Source: Planctomycetota bacterium
GTDB taxonomy: Bacteria; Planctomycetota; Planctomycetia; Isosphaerales; Isosphaeraceae
Direction of reading: 5' to 3'
Length of the DNA stretch: 64,000 nt
Assembly: GCA_021791715.1 (NCBI GenBank)
Contig: JAJYWB010000001.1
Location: 62,001 to 126,000 of the forward strand
The notes below the pieces were generated by a model that worked only from the letters and a program-made list of their open reading frames with translations, was not told the origin of the DNA and searched no databases. Made by a program: the position numbers and the translations under genes. Shown here piece after piece: positions 37,163 to 45,897 of the stretch (positions are counted from its first letter, which is position 1; each line of letters begins with the position of its first letter).

Positions 37163-40100
37163 ATGCGATTTGAACGTATTGATTTCCTGGCGTTCGGCCC
37201 CTTCACGAATCGGACGCTCGATTTTTCGGGAACGGGCGATCCCGGATTGCATCTGATTCACGGCCCGAACGAAGCGGGGAAGACGAGCGCGCGACGCGCG
37301 ACGCGTCAATTGCTTTATGGAATCGACGAACGAACAAACGATAATTTCATTCATGAAAACAAATCGCTCAGGCTGGGGGGGGCGATCGTCGACGACGCGG
37401 GCGGGAAGCTCTCGTTCGAGCGAAGGAAGGGGCGGAAGGGAACGATTATCGAAACCGAGACGGGGCGATCGATCGATCAGGCCGAGCTCGATCGATTCCT
37501 CGGAGGGGTCGATGTAAGTACATTTGAAACGATGTTCGCGCTCGGTCATGATGAACTTGTGCGAGGGGGGGAGGAAATTCTCGAAGGCGCGGGGGACGCG
37601 GGGAAGATCCTTTTCGCCGCGGGAGGGGGGCTCGCGGGGCTCGAGCGCGTATTGAAAAGTCTTGAGGAGGAAGCCGAGGGGTTGTTTTCGAGCCGCGGTT
37701 CGAAGCCTTCGATCAACAAACTGATTCGTGCATATCAAGAAACTCAGAAATCGGCGCGGTCAAAAAGTTTAAAGCTCGACGAATACGACGCTCATTTTAG
37801 CAACCTCGAGCGCGTTCGGAGCGAGAGGGAACGGCTCGACGCCGAATGGAATCGATCACACGTTGAGAAACGAAAGCTCGAACGGATCAAGAACGCGCTC
37901 ACGGCGATCGCCGACTGGAAGTCTCTGAGGGCCGAGTTCGATCCGATCCGCGGCGACTCCGATCTCCCGCTCGACGACGAAAAAAAATGGGTTGAAGTCG
38001 ATCAGAATTTCAAAGTCGCGGTCGATCGGATCGAGCGCGGTCGCGCCGAACTCGCCGAGGTTGAAAAACGAATCGCCTCGATCGTCGTTCCCGCGGATTT
38101 GCTCAAGATCGAGGATTCGCTCGAGGGAATCGGCAAAGAACTGACGCTTCGACGAGCCGCCACGTCGCGTCGCGCCGCGCTCGCGATCGAAAGCGAGTTA
38201 AAGAATCAGAACGCTCGCAATCTTTTATTACAATATCGACCCCAAGTCGCTTTCGCCGAAGTCGATTCGCTCCGAGTTTCGCTCGAAACCGTTCGCTCGA
38301 TCGATCGTATGATCAAGATCGAGTCGAAGCTTTTTAATGAGTTTGATCAAGCACAAAGACGACTTCATGATCAAGAAAAAGCATTAAAGAAACTTAAGGA
38401 TCAATTCGCGTCGATCGTCGTTCCCGCCGAATCGATCCGCGATAAGTTGAAGGGGGCGATCGACCACGCGGGGCGGTCGGGGGGGATCGAGCGCGATCTC
38501 GAGACGAAACGCGTCGAAGCGATCAAAACGCATAAGAAAATCGAAAACGCCCTCGCCAAAATCGGCTTATGGAAAGGTCCGATCGAGGCGATCGAATCGC
38601 TCGAAACTCCGCCGATCGAGGTCGTCCGCCGCTTCGCGACCGATTTTAAGATGTATCGCGATCAGATACGATCGCTTGAATATGAATTGCTTAGAAGTTC
38701 GGAATTGAAGCGCGACGTCGAGCGCGATCTCGACGTTCTCAAGCGTCAGGGGGAGGTTCCGACCGAGAGCGATCTGTTCGCCGCGCGTGAGCGACGCGAG
38801 GGGCTTTGGGGTGAAATTTTGGCGGCCTGGAACGGCTCGATCGCCGCGACGACGGAATCGTCTCGATCGCTTGTCGAGCGTTACGAGGCGAGCGTTGCGG
38901 AGGCCGACGAGTTCGCCGATCGGCTTCGCCGAGAATCCGATCGCGTCGCTCGGTTCGCCGAGAGGAGCGCCGAATTGAAACGGATCGCCGGCGAATATCA
39001 AGAGAAATCGAGCCTTTTGCGTGCGAGTGAAACCGATTTTGAGCGATTACGCGACGAATGGATCGCGGGTTGGAAGACGATCGCGATCGACGAACCGCGC
39101 GATCCCGAGGAAATGGCGGCGTGGCTAGTCGAATTCGACAAGATTCGATCCCTCGCCGAGACGGCTCGCGGGCTTGAAGCCGAAGCGAAATCACTCTCAG
39201 CTAGACATAAAGACGTTATGGATCGTTTGATTGATGCGCTTTCCGGGGCGGAACTCGCGATCGATCGTGCGAGCACGATTGAACAACTTCTTGATCAAGC
39301 GAAAACTTATCAAGAGACGATCTCGAAAGACGCCGCGCGCCGCGGGCTGATTCAAAAACAAATCGAGAGCTCGATTTCCACGATCCAGGAATCGCAGGCC
39401 GAATTGGACAAAAGACGGATCGATCTGGAGAGTTGGAAGGTTGAATGGCGGAGAGCGATCGAGCCTCTTGGGGTTTCGGTCGACGCTTCGACCGAGGTCG
39501 TTCAGGCGATGCTGGAGAAGCTTGCGGCGATATTTCAAGAGCGCGACGAGGCGCGAAGCAAAGAGAACGAAATCGCGAAGATCGACGCCGATTCGAGACG
39601 ATTCGCCGAATCGATGCGATCGATCGCCGAGCGAGTCGCGGTCGATCTCGTCGATCGCGATCCGATCGAAATCGCCGCGACTCTTACCGAACGACTTTCC
39701 GCGGCGCGGAGGGCTCGTGAGGATTATAATCGAGAGGTACAAGCGCGTGAAAAAGTGCGCGCGTCGATCGCCGAAGCCGAAATCACACGCGAAGAATCTC
39801 GCCTCGAGCTCGATCGGATCCTGCGCCGTTTGGATTGCGATTCGGTCGATCGATTGTCCGAGACGTTCCGACGGATCCGTCGGGCACAAGAGTTGAAATC
39901 TCGAATCGAGCAGAGAGAGCAGGAAATTCTTGCTTTATCATCGGGAAAATCTCTTGATGCGTTTCTTGAAGAAACGGCGACCGAGACGATCGATCCCGAC
40001 GCGTTTCATGATCGGATCGAGCGGCTCGACGAGCGGATTCAAGAATTGGAATCGAGCCGTGAACAGGCGATCGCCGACGAAGTTCGCGAGCACGAATGGA

Positions 40101-40681
40101 TCAAATCGCATACCGACGACGAGGGCGCCGCGGGCGATCGGCAACGGCTCGAGGAGATCCGCGCCGCGATCGAGCTCGAGGTCGATCGATACGTTCCGCT
40201 CAAGCTCGCGCGGGCGATTTTACGGAAGGCGATCGAGAGTTATCGCGAGCGCAATCAAGGCCCCGTCGTCTCGCAAGCTTCAAGGTTGTTCCGGACGATC
40301 ACGCTTGGATCGTTTGAAGAATTACGCGTCGATAACGACGAGAATGACGATCCCGTGCTCGTCGGGGTTCGCAAGGGAGGGGGTGAGTTGTTAACGGTTA
40401 ATCAAATGAGCGAAGGAACGCGTGATCAATTGTATTTGGCGCTTCGGCTCGCGTCGCTTGTGAACATCGTGGAATCGCGGTCGAACCCGCCGTTTTTGGT
40501 CGACGACATCCTCGTCAATTTTGACGACGAACGCGCCGGGGCGACTCTCACGATCCTCGCCGATCTGGCTCGCGTAACGCAGGTTTTGTTTTTCACGCAT
40601 CACGAGCATTTAATCGAGATCGCGCGGAAGCGACTCGACTCGGGCGTTTATCGAGTTCATCGCCTGGAATCAAGCGGTTGA
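37163..40681 (+). CDS. SbcC/YhaN-like coiled-coil AAA ATPase
   Basis: An 1172-residue SMC/Rad50-like ATPase of the YhaN type. The N-terminal Walker A is GPNEAGKT (34-41) and the C-terminal signature region is MSEGTRDQLYLALRLA, followed by Walker B FLVDDILVNFDDER near residue 1105. Between them lie about 900 residues of charged heptad-type coiled coil with AAA_27/YhaN-like sequence GHDELVRGGEEILEGAG. ATG 37163 has AAGGAT ten bases upstream; a TTG at 37154 is too close to that site. It acts with the upstream nuclease. Confidence 0.9.
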   Translation: MRFERIDFLAFGPFTNRTLDFSGTGDPGLHLIHGPNEAGKTSARRATRQLLYGIDERTNDNFIHENKSLRLGGAIVDDAGGKLSFERRKGRKGTIIETETGRSIDQAELDRFLGGVDVSTFETMFALGHDELVRGGEEILEGAGDAGKILFAAGGGLAGLERVLKSLEEEAEGLFSSRGSKPSINKLIRAYQETQKSARSKSLKLDEYDAHFSNLERVRSERERLDAEWNRSHVEKRKLERIKNALTAIADWKSLRAEFDPIRGDSDLPLDDEKKWVEVDQNFKVAVDRIERGRAELAEVEKRIASIVVPADLLKIEDSLEGIGKELTLRRAATSRRAALAIESELKNQNARNLLLQYRPQVAFAEVDSLRVSLETVRSIDRMIKIESKLFNEFDQAQRRLHDQEKALKKLKDQFASIVVPAESIRDKLKGAIDHAGRSGGIERDLETKRVEAIKTHKKIENALAKIGLWKGPIEAIESLETPPIEVVRRFATDFKMYRDQIRSLEYELLRSSELKRDVERDLDVLKRQGEVPTESDLFAARERREGLWGEILAAWNGSIAATTESSRSLVERYEASVAEADEFADRLRRESDRVARFAERSAELKRIAGEYQEKSSLLRASETDFERLRDEWIAGWKTIAIDEPRDPEEMAAWLVEFDKIRSLAETARGLEAEAKSLSARHKDVMDRLIDALSGAELAIDRASTIEQLLDQAKTYQETISKDAARRGLIQKQIESSISTIQESQAELDKRRIDLESWKVEWRRAIEPLGVSVDASTEVVQAMLEKLAAIFQERDEARSKENEIAKIDADSRRFAESMRSIAERVAVDLVDRDPIEIAATLTERLSAARRAREDYNREVQAREKVRASIAEAEITREESRLELDRILRRLDCDSVDRLSETFRRIRRAQELKSRIEQREQEILALSSGKSLDAFLEETATETIDPDAFHDRIERLDERIQELESSREQAIADEVREHEWIKSHTDDEGAAGDRQRLEEIRAAIELEVDRYVPLKLARAILRKAIESYRERNQGPVVSQASRLFRTITLGSFEELRVDNDENDDPVLVGVRKGGGELLTVNQMSEGTRDQLYLALRLASLVNIVESRSNPPFLVDDILVNFDDERAGATLTILADLARVTQVLFFTHHEHLIEIARKRLDSGVYRVHRLESSG

Positions 40682-40827
40682 GACGCGGCTGTTCAAAATC
40701 CAACAAGCAAAACAATCTCTTGAAAGCTCGAGGCGAGGCGTTCAAACCGAAATCGCGATTTTCTCTCGAGCGATTACCTTTGATTCGTAGCGGAATCATT
40801 CGGCGCGGTTTTCGACGTTCCGAGCGA

Positions 40828-42966
40828 TTAGAAGAAGACCTGAAATCGGAGCCAGATCAGGTCGGTTGAAGCCGCGAATTTGCCGGGCCCCATGATCACG
40901 GGGTTGGCGAAGACGGCGTGCTGCCAGTCGAGATAGATTCGCGTGTAGAAGTTCAAATACCAGTTTAAGCCGATATCGGTCGCTCCGACTCGATCGGACC
41001 AGAGATTGGGATCGGCGAAACCCGCGGTGAAGATGTTCTGGCTAAAGCTCATCGTGCTGTAGCGAGCGAAAACTTCGACCGCGCCGGGCTGGAATTTCCC
41101 GCCCGGTTTTAAGAAGTCGAAATTGAAATCGTTAAGCGGCTTGACGACGTTGACCCGCCGAGTGAGCCGTTCTCCCGTGAGAAAATACGACGCGGTGACG
41201 TTATACCCGCTGACGTTGACGGGCGTCGTCGTCGTCGCGTTGACGAGGCTGTAGCCGGCTCGCGATCCGCCGTATTCGGCGAAGAGGAAGAAGCTTTTAT
41301 AAAACCAGGCGATGTCCGCGGCCCACTGGTGCAGTTCTCCGTGTTCGATCACATTTTGATTCAATGAGAGGAACGTGGGAGAAACGCTCGCGGTTCCCGT
41401 CGAGGACAATTCGTTGGCGGTTTGGAATCGATCGACATATGGCGGCTGATCCTCGTAGCCGGCGCGGAAGGATCCACCTATATTGAAATATTGAAACGGC
41501 TTAAACCGTTCGGATTTCAAAAACGGGCGCATCTGAAAATATCCGAAGAGGTCTTTTGGGCTCTTGGCGATCTCGTACGATTTTCGGCCGCCGTCGAAGG
41601 CGCCCACCGCGTAACTGAGCCGTTCGCCGAATAATTCTCCCAGGAACATCGCTCCATATTCGCGGTTGCCGTCGTAATTGCCCGCGTAGATCGATCTTTC
41701 GGGAGCGATCAAATCCCCCTCCGAGATCGAAAAATCCTCGTATAAATAAGGAGTTTTCATACGACCGATTCGAAATTTAATTCGCTCGTCATATCTTATA
41801 CTAACGAACATATCATAGAAATCAACGGGTTCGTAACCGTGATCCATCATCGTGTAAAAGCCGATGTGCTTGGTGAGATCGCCCGTGAAATACCAACGTT
41901 CGCGGGGGATGAGGAATTGAGACTGAAGGAATCCCTGATTCCGCACGGGAAAGCCGCGGAAATCGGCCTGTGTTAAATTGTGAAATTGGACTTTGAATTC
42001 CTTATCGGCCGAGGTGAATTCCAAACCCTCGGCGAACTCGACGTTGGCGTGATGCTTGACGGGCTTTTGATCGGCGCCCTCGACGCCCTGCAGTTCGCGT
42101 CGATCGGTACCGCGAGCGCCGATCGCGGGTTGCTGTTCGGGGCTCGTTCGACCTCCCGTTCCCTGTGCGCCCTCGCCGCTGATATCCATCCGGTTGATCC
42201 GCGCCGAAGACCCCGGCAAGGAAGGCGTTGCGGAAGGGGGAGAGGCGGGAGTCGTCGGTGACGGCGGCCCGACCGGCGCGGCGCCGCGCTGAATCCTTCC
42301 CTGAGATCCTTCACCCTGGAGCTGTTCTGGAACAACGGAAACGCCTTCCGAATTGACGCCCGCCGCGGGAGACGCCCCCTGCCCTTGGTCTCCGCCGACC
42401 GCACCGCCGGCCTCTAACGGGAGGAGCGGAACGAGAACGCCGCCCGCTTCGGCGTTGTTCTGTTGCATCGCACTTCCTTCCAAGTTTCCAGGAGCGACCG
42501 ATTCTTGGCCTGGTTCATCGGGCAAGGCGTTTGGTAGGGGATCGCCTGGAATCGAGCCGGTCGTCGTCGAATTACTGATGATCGATGAGTTCGGCTGTTG
42601 AGCAAGCTGAGCCGGCTGACTCGCCGGCGTCGGCGCTCCGGGCTGAGCGGGAGGCCGCCCGGCGGGCGTCGTAGCATCAGGCATAACGGGTTGACCGGCG
42701 CTCGTCGGTTGAGCCGGCTGTGAAGGCCGACCGGTTTGCGCGAACCCGGCGGGATCGGTCGATCTTCGACTCGCCGTCCTTGTGCTCGAAGTCGCTTGCC
42801 GCTTTCCCTCCTGGGCGGAATCGGACACTCGACGCGAAAGATCTTCATATTTTCGTAATAATTCTTCATTTTGAGCGCGCAATTGTTTCGTGCTTTGTTC
42901 CGACAACTGATTGCGACGCTCCAACCGCTGATACGCCTCTTCCATCCTGCGGAGCCGTTCTTCCAT
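40828..42966 (-). CDS. Phosphate-selective porin O/P-like protein, main body lacking its signal peptide
   Basis: A 712-residue frame. Residues 1-50 form a coiled coil (MEERLRRMEEAYQRLERRNQ), 60-260 a low-complexity Pro/Gln/Ala linker, and 300-712 an outer-membrane beta-barrel of the porin O/P kind (FRIGRMKTPYLYEDF, GFYTMMDHG, ending in phenylalanine as OMPs do). There is no signal peptide in this frame. The same reading frame continues upstream through 29 codons to one TGA at 43054-43056, beyond which lies a signal-peptide-bearing open frame. The gene is therefore probably interrupted by a single nonsense codon. Uptake of anions or sugars is a family-level guess. Confidence 0.8.
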   Translation of the reverse strand: MEERLRRMEEAYQRLERRNQLSEQSTKQLRAQNEELLRKYEDLSRRVSDSAQEGKRQATSSTRTASRRSTDPAGFAQTGRPSQPAQPTSAGQPVMPDATTPAGRPPAQPGAPTPASQPAQLAQQPNSSIISNSTTTGSIPGDPLPNALPDEPGQESVAPGNLEGSAMQQNNAEAGGVLVPLLPLEAGGAVGGDQGQGASPAAGVNSEGVSVVPEQLQGEGSQGRIQRGAAPVGPPSPTTPASPPSATPSLPGSSARINRMDISGEGAQGTGGRTSPEQQPAIGARGTDRRELQGVEGADQKPVKHHANVEFAEGLEFTSADKEFKVQFHNLTQADFRGFPVRNQGFLQSQFLIPRERWYFTGDLTKHIGFYTMMDHGYEPVDFYDMFVSIRYDERIKFRIGRMKTPYLYEDFSISEGDLIAPERSIYAGNYDGNREYGAMFLGELFGERLSYAVGAFDGGRKSYEIAKSPKDLFGYFQMRPFLKSERFKPFQYFNIGGSFRAGYEDQPPYVDRFQTANELSSTGTASVSPTFLSLNQNVIEHGELHQWAADIAWFYKSFFLFAEYGGSRAGYSLVNATTTTPVNVSGYNVTASYFLTGERLTRRVNVVKPLNDFNFDFLKPGGKFQPGAVEVFARYSTMSFSQNIFTAGFADPNLWSDRVGATDIGLNWYLNFYTRIYLDWQHAVFANPVIMGPGKFAASTDLIWLRFQVFF

Positions 42967-43053
42967 GGAAGAGAACGCGGAAGGTTGGGGATTGATCGCG
43001 ACCGCGGGATTCGTTTGATTCGGAGAATGAGATCTTTCTAAGGGATTGTTGTT

Positions 43054-43395
43054 TCATGATATATTGGTATTGTTTGTGGAACCGAGGTTTCCCGTCGACG
43101 GAGGGCCTGGATTTCCCGCGATTCTCACGGATTGTGATCGTTGAGGCGGCGGCGGTTGAGGCGGGATCGGCTTTGAGTTCGAGCGAGCTTGCGTTCCGCT
43201 CGGAGGCGCCGAGGCCGCGGGCCGAGACGCGACGGGGGCGACCTGCTGAGGGGTTGGAGCGGCGATAAAAGGCGGAGGCTTATTGGACGCGGCCGGCTCC
43301 TGGGCCTTCGTTCCGGCCCCCCATCCGCCCAATACGCAAGCGAGAAGGAGGGATCGCTTCCACCGTTGTGGAGGACGATACCGCTCAAACTTCAT
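43054..43395 (-). pseudogene. Signal-peptide end of the split porin gene
   Basis: A 113-codon frame with a clear signal peptide (RSLLLACVLGGWGAGTKA, cleavage before QEPA) and a proline-rich stretch like the linker of the porin. Its TGA at 43054-43056 is in the same frame as the porin body, with only 29 codons between. Joined, the two would make a protein of about 855 residues with normal export. Alternatives: a true nonsense mutation, a sequencing error, or UGA readthrough; a free secreted 113-residue peptide seems least likely. Confidence 0.7.
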
Positions 43396-43453
43396 GAATC
43401 CCGCTCCAGTCGGCTATTCGGGCATCCATCGTGCGAATCGTCCCAGGCTCCGC

Positions 43454-43470
43454 GTCGCCACCGTGGCGAC
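43454..43470. promoter_or_regulatory. Perfect dyad upstream of the porin gene
   Basis: GTCGCCAC and GTGGCGAC flank a single central C, a 17-bp palindrome about 60 bp before the porin signal-peptide ATG. It could be an operator for a dimeric regulator; as RNA it cannot fold fully because the loop is too short. Confidence 0.4.
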
Positions 43471-43531
43471 CGGTATCGATACGGAATCGCTCATGTGACT
43501 AAGAGATTGACTTGCGTTTAGAATCCGAGAC

Positions 43532-43550
43532 ATTCGCCGACACGGCGAAT
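43532..43550. promoter_or_regulatory. Second dyad, hairpin ATTCGCCG/CGGCGAAT
   Basis: Eight-base perfect arms around a 3-base loop, about 140 bp before the porin gene. It could be a leader hairpin or an operator. Confidence 0.4.
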
Positions 43551-44129
43551 CGCCCGCAAGCCCTACGAATGTTCATGAACGAGTAACGGATTCTTCGAAC
43601 TGAAATGTCTTTATGCAGTACGGACGATTCCGATATGCATTCGCAGATCGGTCGCTGGAACCGCGATCGTATTCAAGGGGATGAATCGCACGAAATCGCT
43701 AAGGAGATGGACGGTGAAAACCGCGCCTGGAGGCGATTGACCGACGGCGCGGCTATTCATCAAAACGGAGAAGAGCTTCAACCGTGAGCGAAATTCATCA
43801 CACACACGATAAAAAGGATTCTTTCCGCTACTTATGCGGCGAATTCTTCCGCGAACATGACCTCGCGTCAAGGCCGAATTCTTCAATCGTTGAGCATTTG
43901 ACCGAAGCGATCGACCCGATCTCGCCGATAGCGAGCGAATCGACACGATGAGGTTCGTCTCAGGACGAGCCGAATCCAAGCGATCGGCTTAGGCCGGATC
44001 GAGGCGATCGACGGATTCGATCGACAACCCGCGATCGAAGGGTTACAGTTTCGGTGTCCGACGTGGGATCGAAATCCAACGCTCGGGGCTTCGATACGGT
44101 ACGATTCCAAAACGAGCGGTCGCGATTCG

Positions 44130-45197
44130 ATGCCAAAGGTGGACGTGCTCGATGAACTCGATAGCTCGTTTTGGAGACGAGGATCCGTCCGCAGAATGCT
44201 CGCCGGTTTATCGGCGCTCGTGAGCGTGATCACTTTCGGGATTATCGGTTATCTGATGATGGGATGGAGTTTTTCCGACGCCTTGTACATGGTTGTGATC
44301 ACGGTGTCGGGGGTCGGTTTTAGCGAGGTAAGGCCGGTCATCGGGGTAATTGAACGGACGCATACGATTCTGCTCATCACGTTCGGCATCGTTTCGGTGG
44401 CGTATATGGTGGCGGGTTTTCTCCAGTTCGTCACCGAGGGGGAGATTCGCAAAGTTTTGGGGCATCAACGCGTGCGACGACAAATCGAAACTCTTAAAGA
44501 TCACACAATCGTCGCCGGCTTCGGTCGGATGGGAACGCTCGTCAGCGAGGAGCTTTCCGCGGGGGGAATTCCGTTTGTCGTCGTCGAATCGTCGCCGGAG
44601 CGATCCGCTGAGATAGATAAACTTGGATATCTGTATGTGATTGGAGACGCGACCGAGGAGAGCGTGTTGCAAGAGGCGGGACTAGAGCACGCGAAATATC
44701 TGGTGACGGTCGTTCCGTCGGATTCGAATAATGTGTTTATCACGCTCACGGCGCGACAGTTGGCGCCGAACGTTCAAATCATCGCTCGAGCCGAGATGCC
44801 GAGCACGCAGAAGAAGTTGCGGCAAGCCGGGGCGAATCATGTCGTGCTTCCCGCGGCGATCGGCGCGAGGAGAATCACGTCGCTTGTGCTCAATCCCTAC
44901 GCGGTGCAGTTTATTGATTTGATGACGCATCGATCGCATTTGGCGATCGAGATGGACGAGGTGTCGATCGAGGCTTCAAGTCCGCTCGCCGGCAAAACCT
45001 TGCGCGACGCCGACGTCGGACGCAAGACCGGGGTCGTCGTCGTCGCGATCAAAAAAGGAGACGGTCGCGTCGACTTTCCGCCGACGGGAGACGAACCGAT
45101 GACCGAGGGGGATTCGATCGTGCTGCTCGGTTCAAGAGCCAAACTTGATCAATTCTGCAAGCAATACGGCGATGCGACGTGCGACAATCACGGATGA
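44130..45197 (+). CDS. Two-helix potassium channel with TrkA (RCK) domains
   Basis: A 355-residue protein: two membrane helices (about 24-44 and 77-98) with a pore loop between, then a TrkA-N/RCK domain with the nucleotide loop VAGFGRMG (near residue 131) and a TrkA-C domain (DEVSIEASSPLAGKTLRD...VLLGSRAKLDQF). The layout is that of MthK-type channels gated by a ligand on RCK. The filter reads TVSGVGFSE (58-66) where most channels have T-V-G-Y/F-G-D: glycine replaces the first filter threonine and serine the last glycine. Ion selectivity is therefore uncertain. It stands alone, with a strong terminator shared with the rpsI operon 3' to it. Confidence 0.9.
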   Translation: MPKVDVLDELDSSFWRRGSVRRMLAGLSALVSVITFGIIGYLMMGWSFSDALYMVVITVSGVGFSEVRPVIGVIERTHTILLITFGIVSVAYMVAGFLQFVTEGEIRKVLGHQRVRRQIETLKDHTIVAGFGRMGTLVSEELSAGGIPFVVVESSPERSAEIDKLGYLYVIGDATEESVLQEAGLEHAKYLVTVVPSDSNNVFITLTARQLAPNVQIIARAEMPSTQKKLRQAGANHVVLPAAIGARRITSLVLNPYAVQFIDLMTHRSHLAIEMDEVSIEASSPLAGKTLRDADVGRKTGVVVVAIKKGDGRVDFPPTGDEPMTEGDSIVLLGSRAKLDQFCKQYGDATCDNHG

Positions 45198-45361
45198 AAA
45201 TCGGTTCAGTTAATCGTTAAATTATACTATGAAGCTTTGAACCGAATGATGAGACGAAAATCGGTTCGGAATTCGATCAACGCGTGAAGCGAACCGACGA
45301 AGATAAACGACGTTTCAGCCCGTATGACATATTGATTTGGCGATATCAATAAGCACGCGCG

Positions 45362-45401
45362 AAAAAAATGACCGCGCCGAGGGGATCGGCGCGGTCTTTT
45401 T
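45362..45401. terminator. Bidirectional rho-independent terminator
   Basis: A perfect 9-bp stem, GACCGCGCC (45370-45378) with GGCGCGGTC (45388-45396), has TTTTT on its plus-strand side and a run of seven A on the other, which reads as seven T for minus-strand transcripts. It serves the K+ channel gene (plus) and the rplM-rpsI unit (minus). Confidence 0.9.
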
Positions 45402-45444
45402 GTGCGAGTGAATGATCGGTAAAACGAGACGCGCGGGTTCGGAA

Positions 45445-45849
45445 TCAACGTTTGGAGAACTGGAAGCTCTTGCGCGCCTTTTTGTGACCGTATTTCTTAC
45501 GTTCAACCATGCGCGAATCGCGGGTGAGATATCCGCCGTCGCGGAGCGCGGGCTCGAGATCGGGACGGAATTCTTTGAGCGCGCGGGCGAGGCCGAGCAT
45601 CACCGCGCCGGCCTGGCTCGAAACGCCCCCTCCCTTGACGTTGACGAAGACGTCGACGCGGGCGGCGAGATCCCCGGCGGTCAGCGGCGCACGCGCGTCG
45701 TTCCGCTGAATTTCCCCCTGGAAATAGGCGTCGACCACGCGGTCGTTCACCAGATAAACGCCCGTTCCTTCACGGATTCGTACGCGGGCGACGGAGGTTT
45801 TACGCCTTCCAGTGCCCCAGATGTAAGTTTTCGTCGCGGCGGTCGTCAT
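45445..45849 (-). CDS. rpsI: 30S ribosomal protein S9
   Basis: S9 lies in the head of the 30S subunit, its C-terminal tail reaching the P-site tRNA. The 134-residue product has GTGRRKTSVARVRI at the start, GGGVSSQAGAVMLGLARAL in the middle and the canonical RKKYGHKKARKSFQFSKR end. It follows rplM by 48 bp, the usual order, and is closed by the bidirectional terminator. Confidence 0.98.
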   Translation of the reverse strand: MTTAATKTYIWGTGRRKTSVARVRIREGTGVYLVNDRVVDAYFQGEIQRNDARAPLTAGDLAARVDVFVNVKGGGVSSQAGAVMLGLARALKEFRPDLEPALRDGGYLTRDSRMVERKKYGHKKARKSFQFSKR

Positions 45850-45897
45850 CGGACGTTGAAACCTCGATTCAAAACGATTCAGTCAGTGAATAATCGA

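Larger units (their letters stand above)
43396..44129. other. 734-bp divergent intergenic region
   Basis: Lies between the porin gene (minus) and the K+ channel gene (plus). No supported gene; a 60-codon plus-strand frame at 43605 looks random. Near the porin start are two perfect dyads, listed separately. Confidence 0.6.

Noticed and set aside
43054-43056. TGA read as selenocysteine in the porin
   Set aside because: The codon lies in a variable Asn/Pro/Ser-rich linker with no redox motif, and no SECIS-like hairpin was found after it.
42866-43057. 63-codon frame beginning with an ATGA overlap at the split porin
   Set aside because: It is out of frame with the porin and overlaps its coding sequence; its composition is that of a shadow frame.
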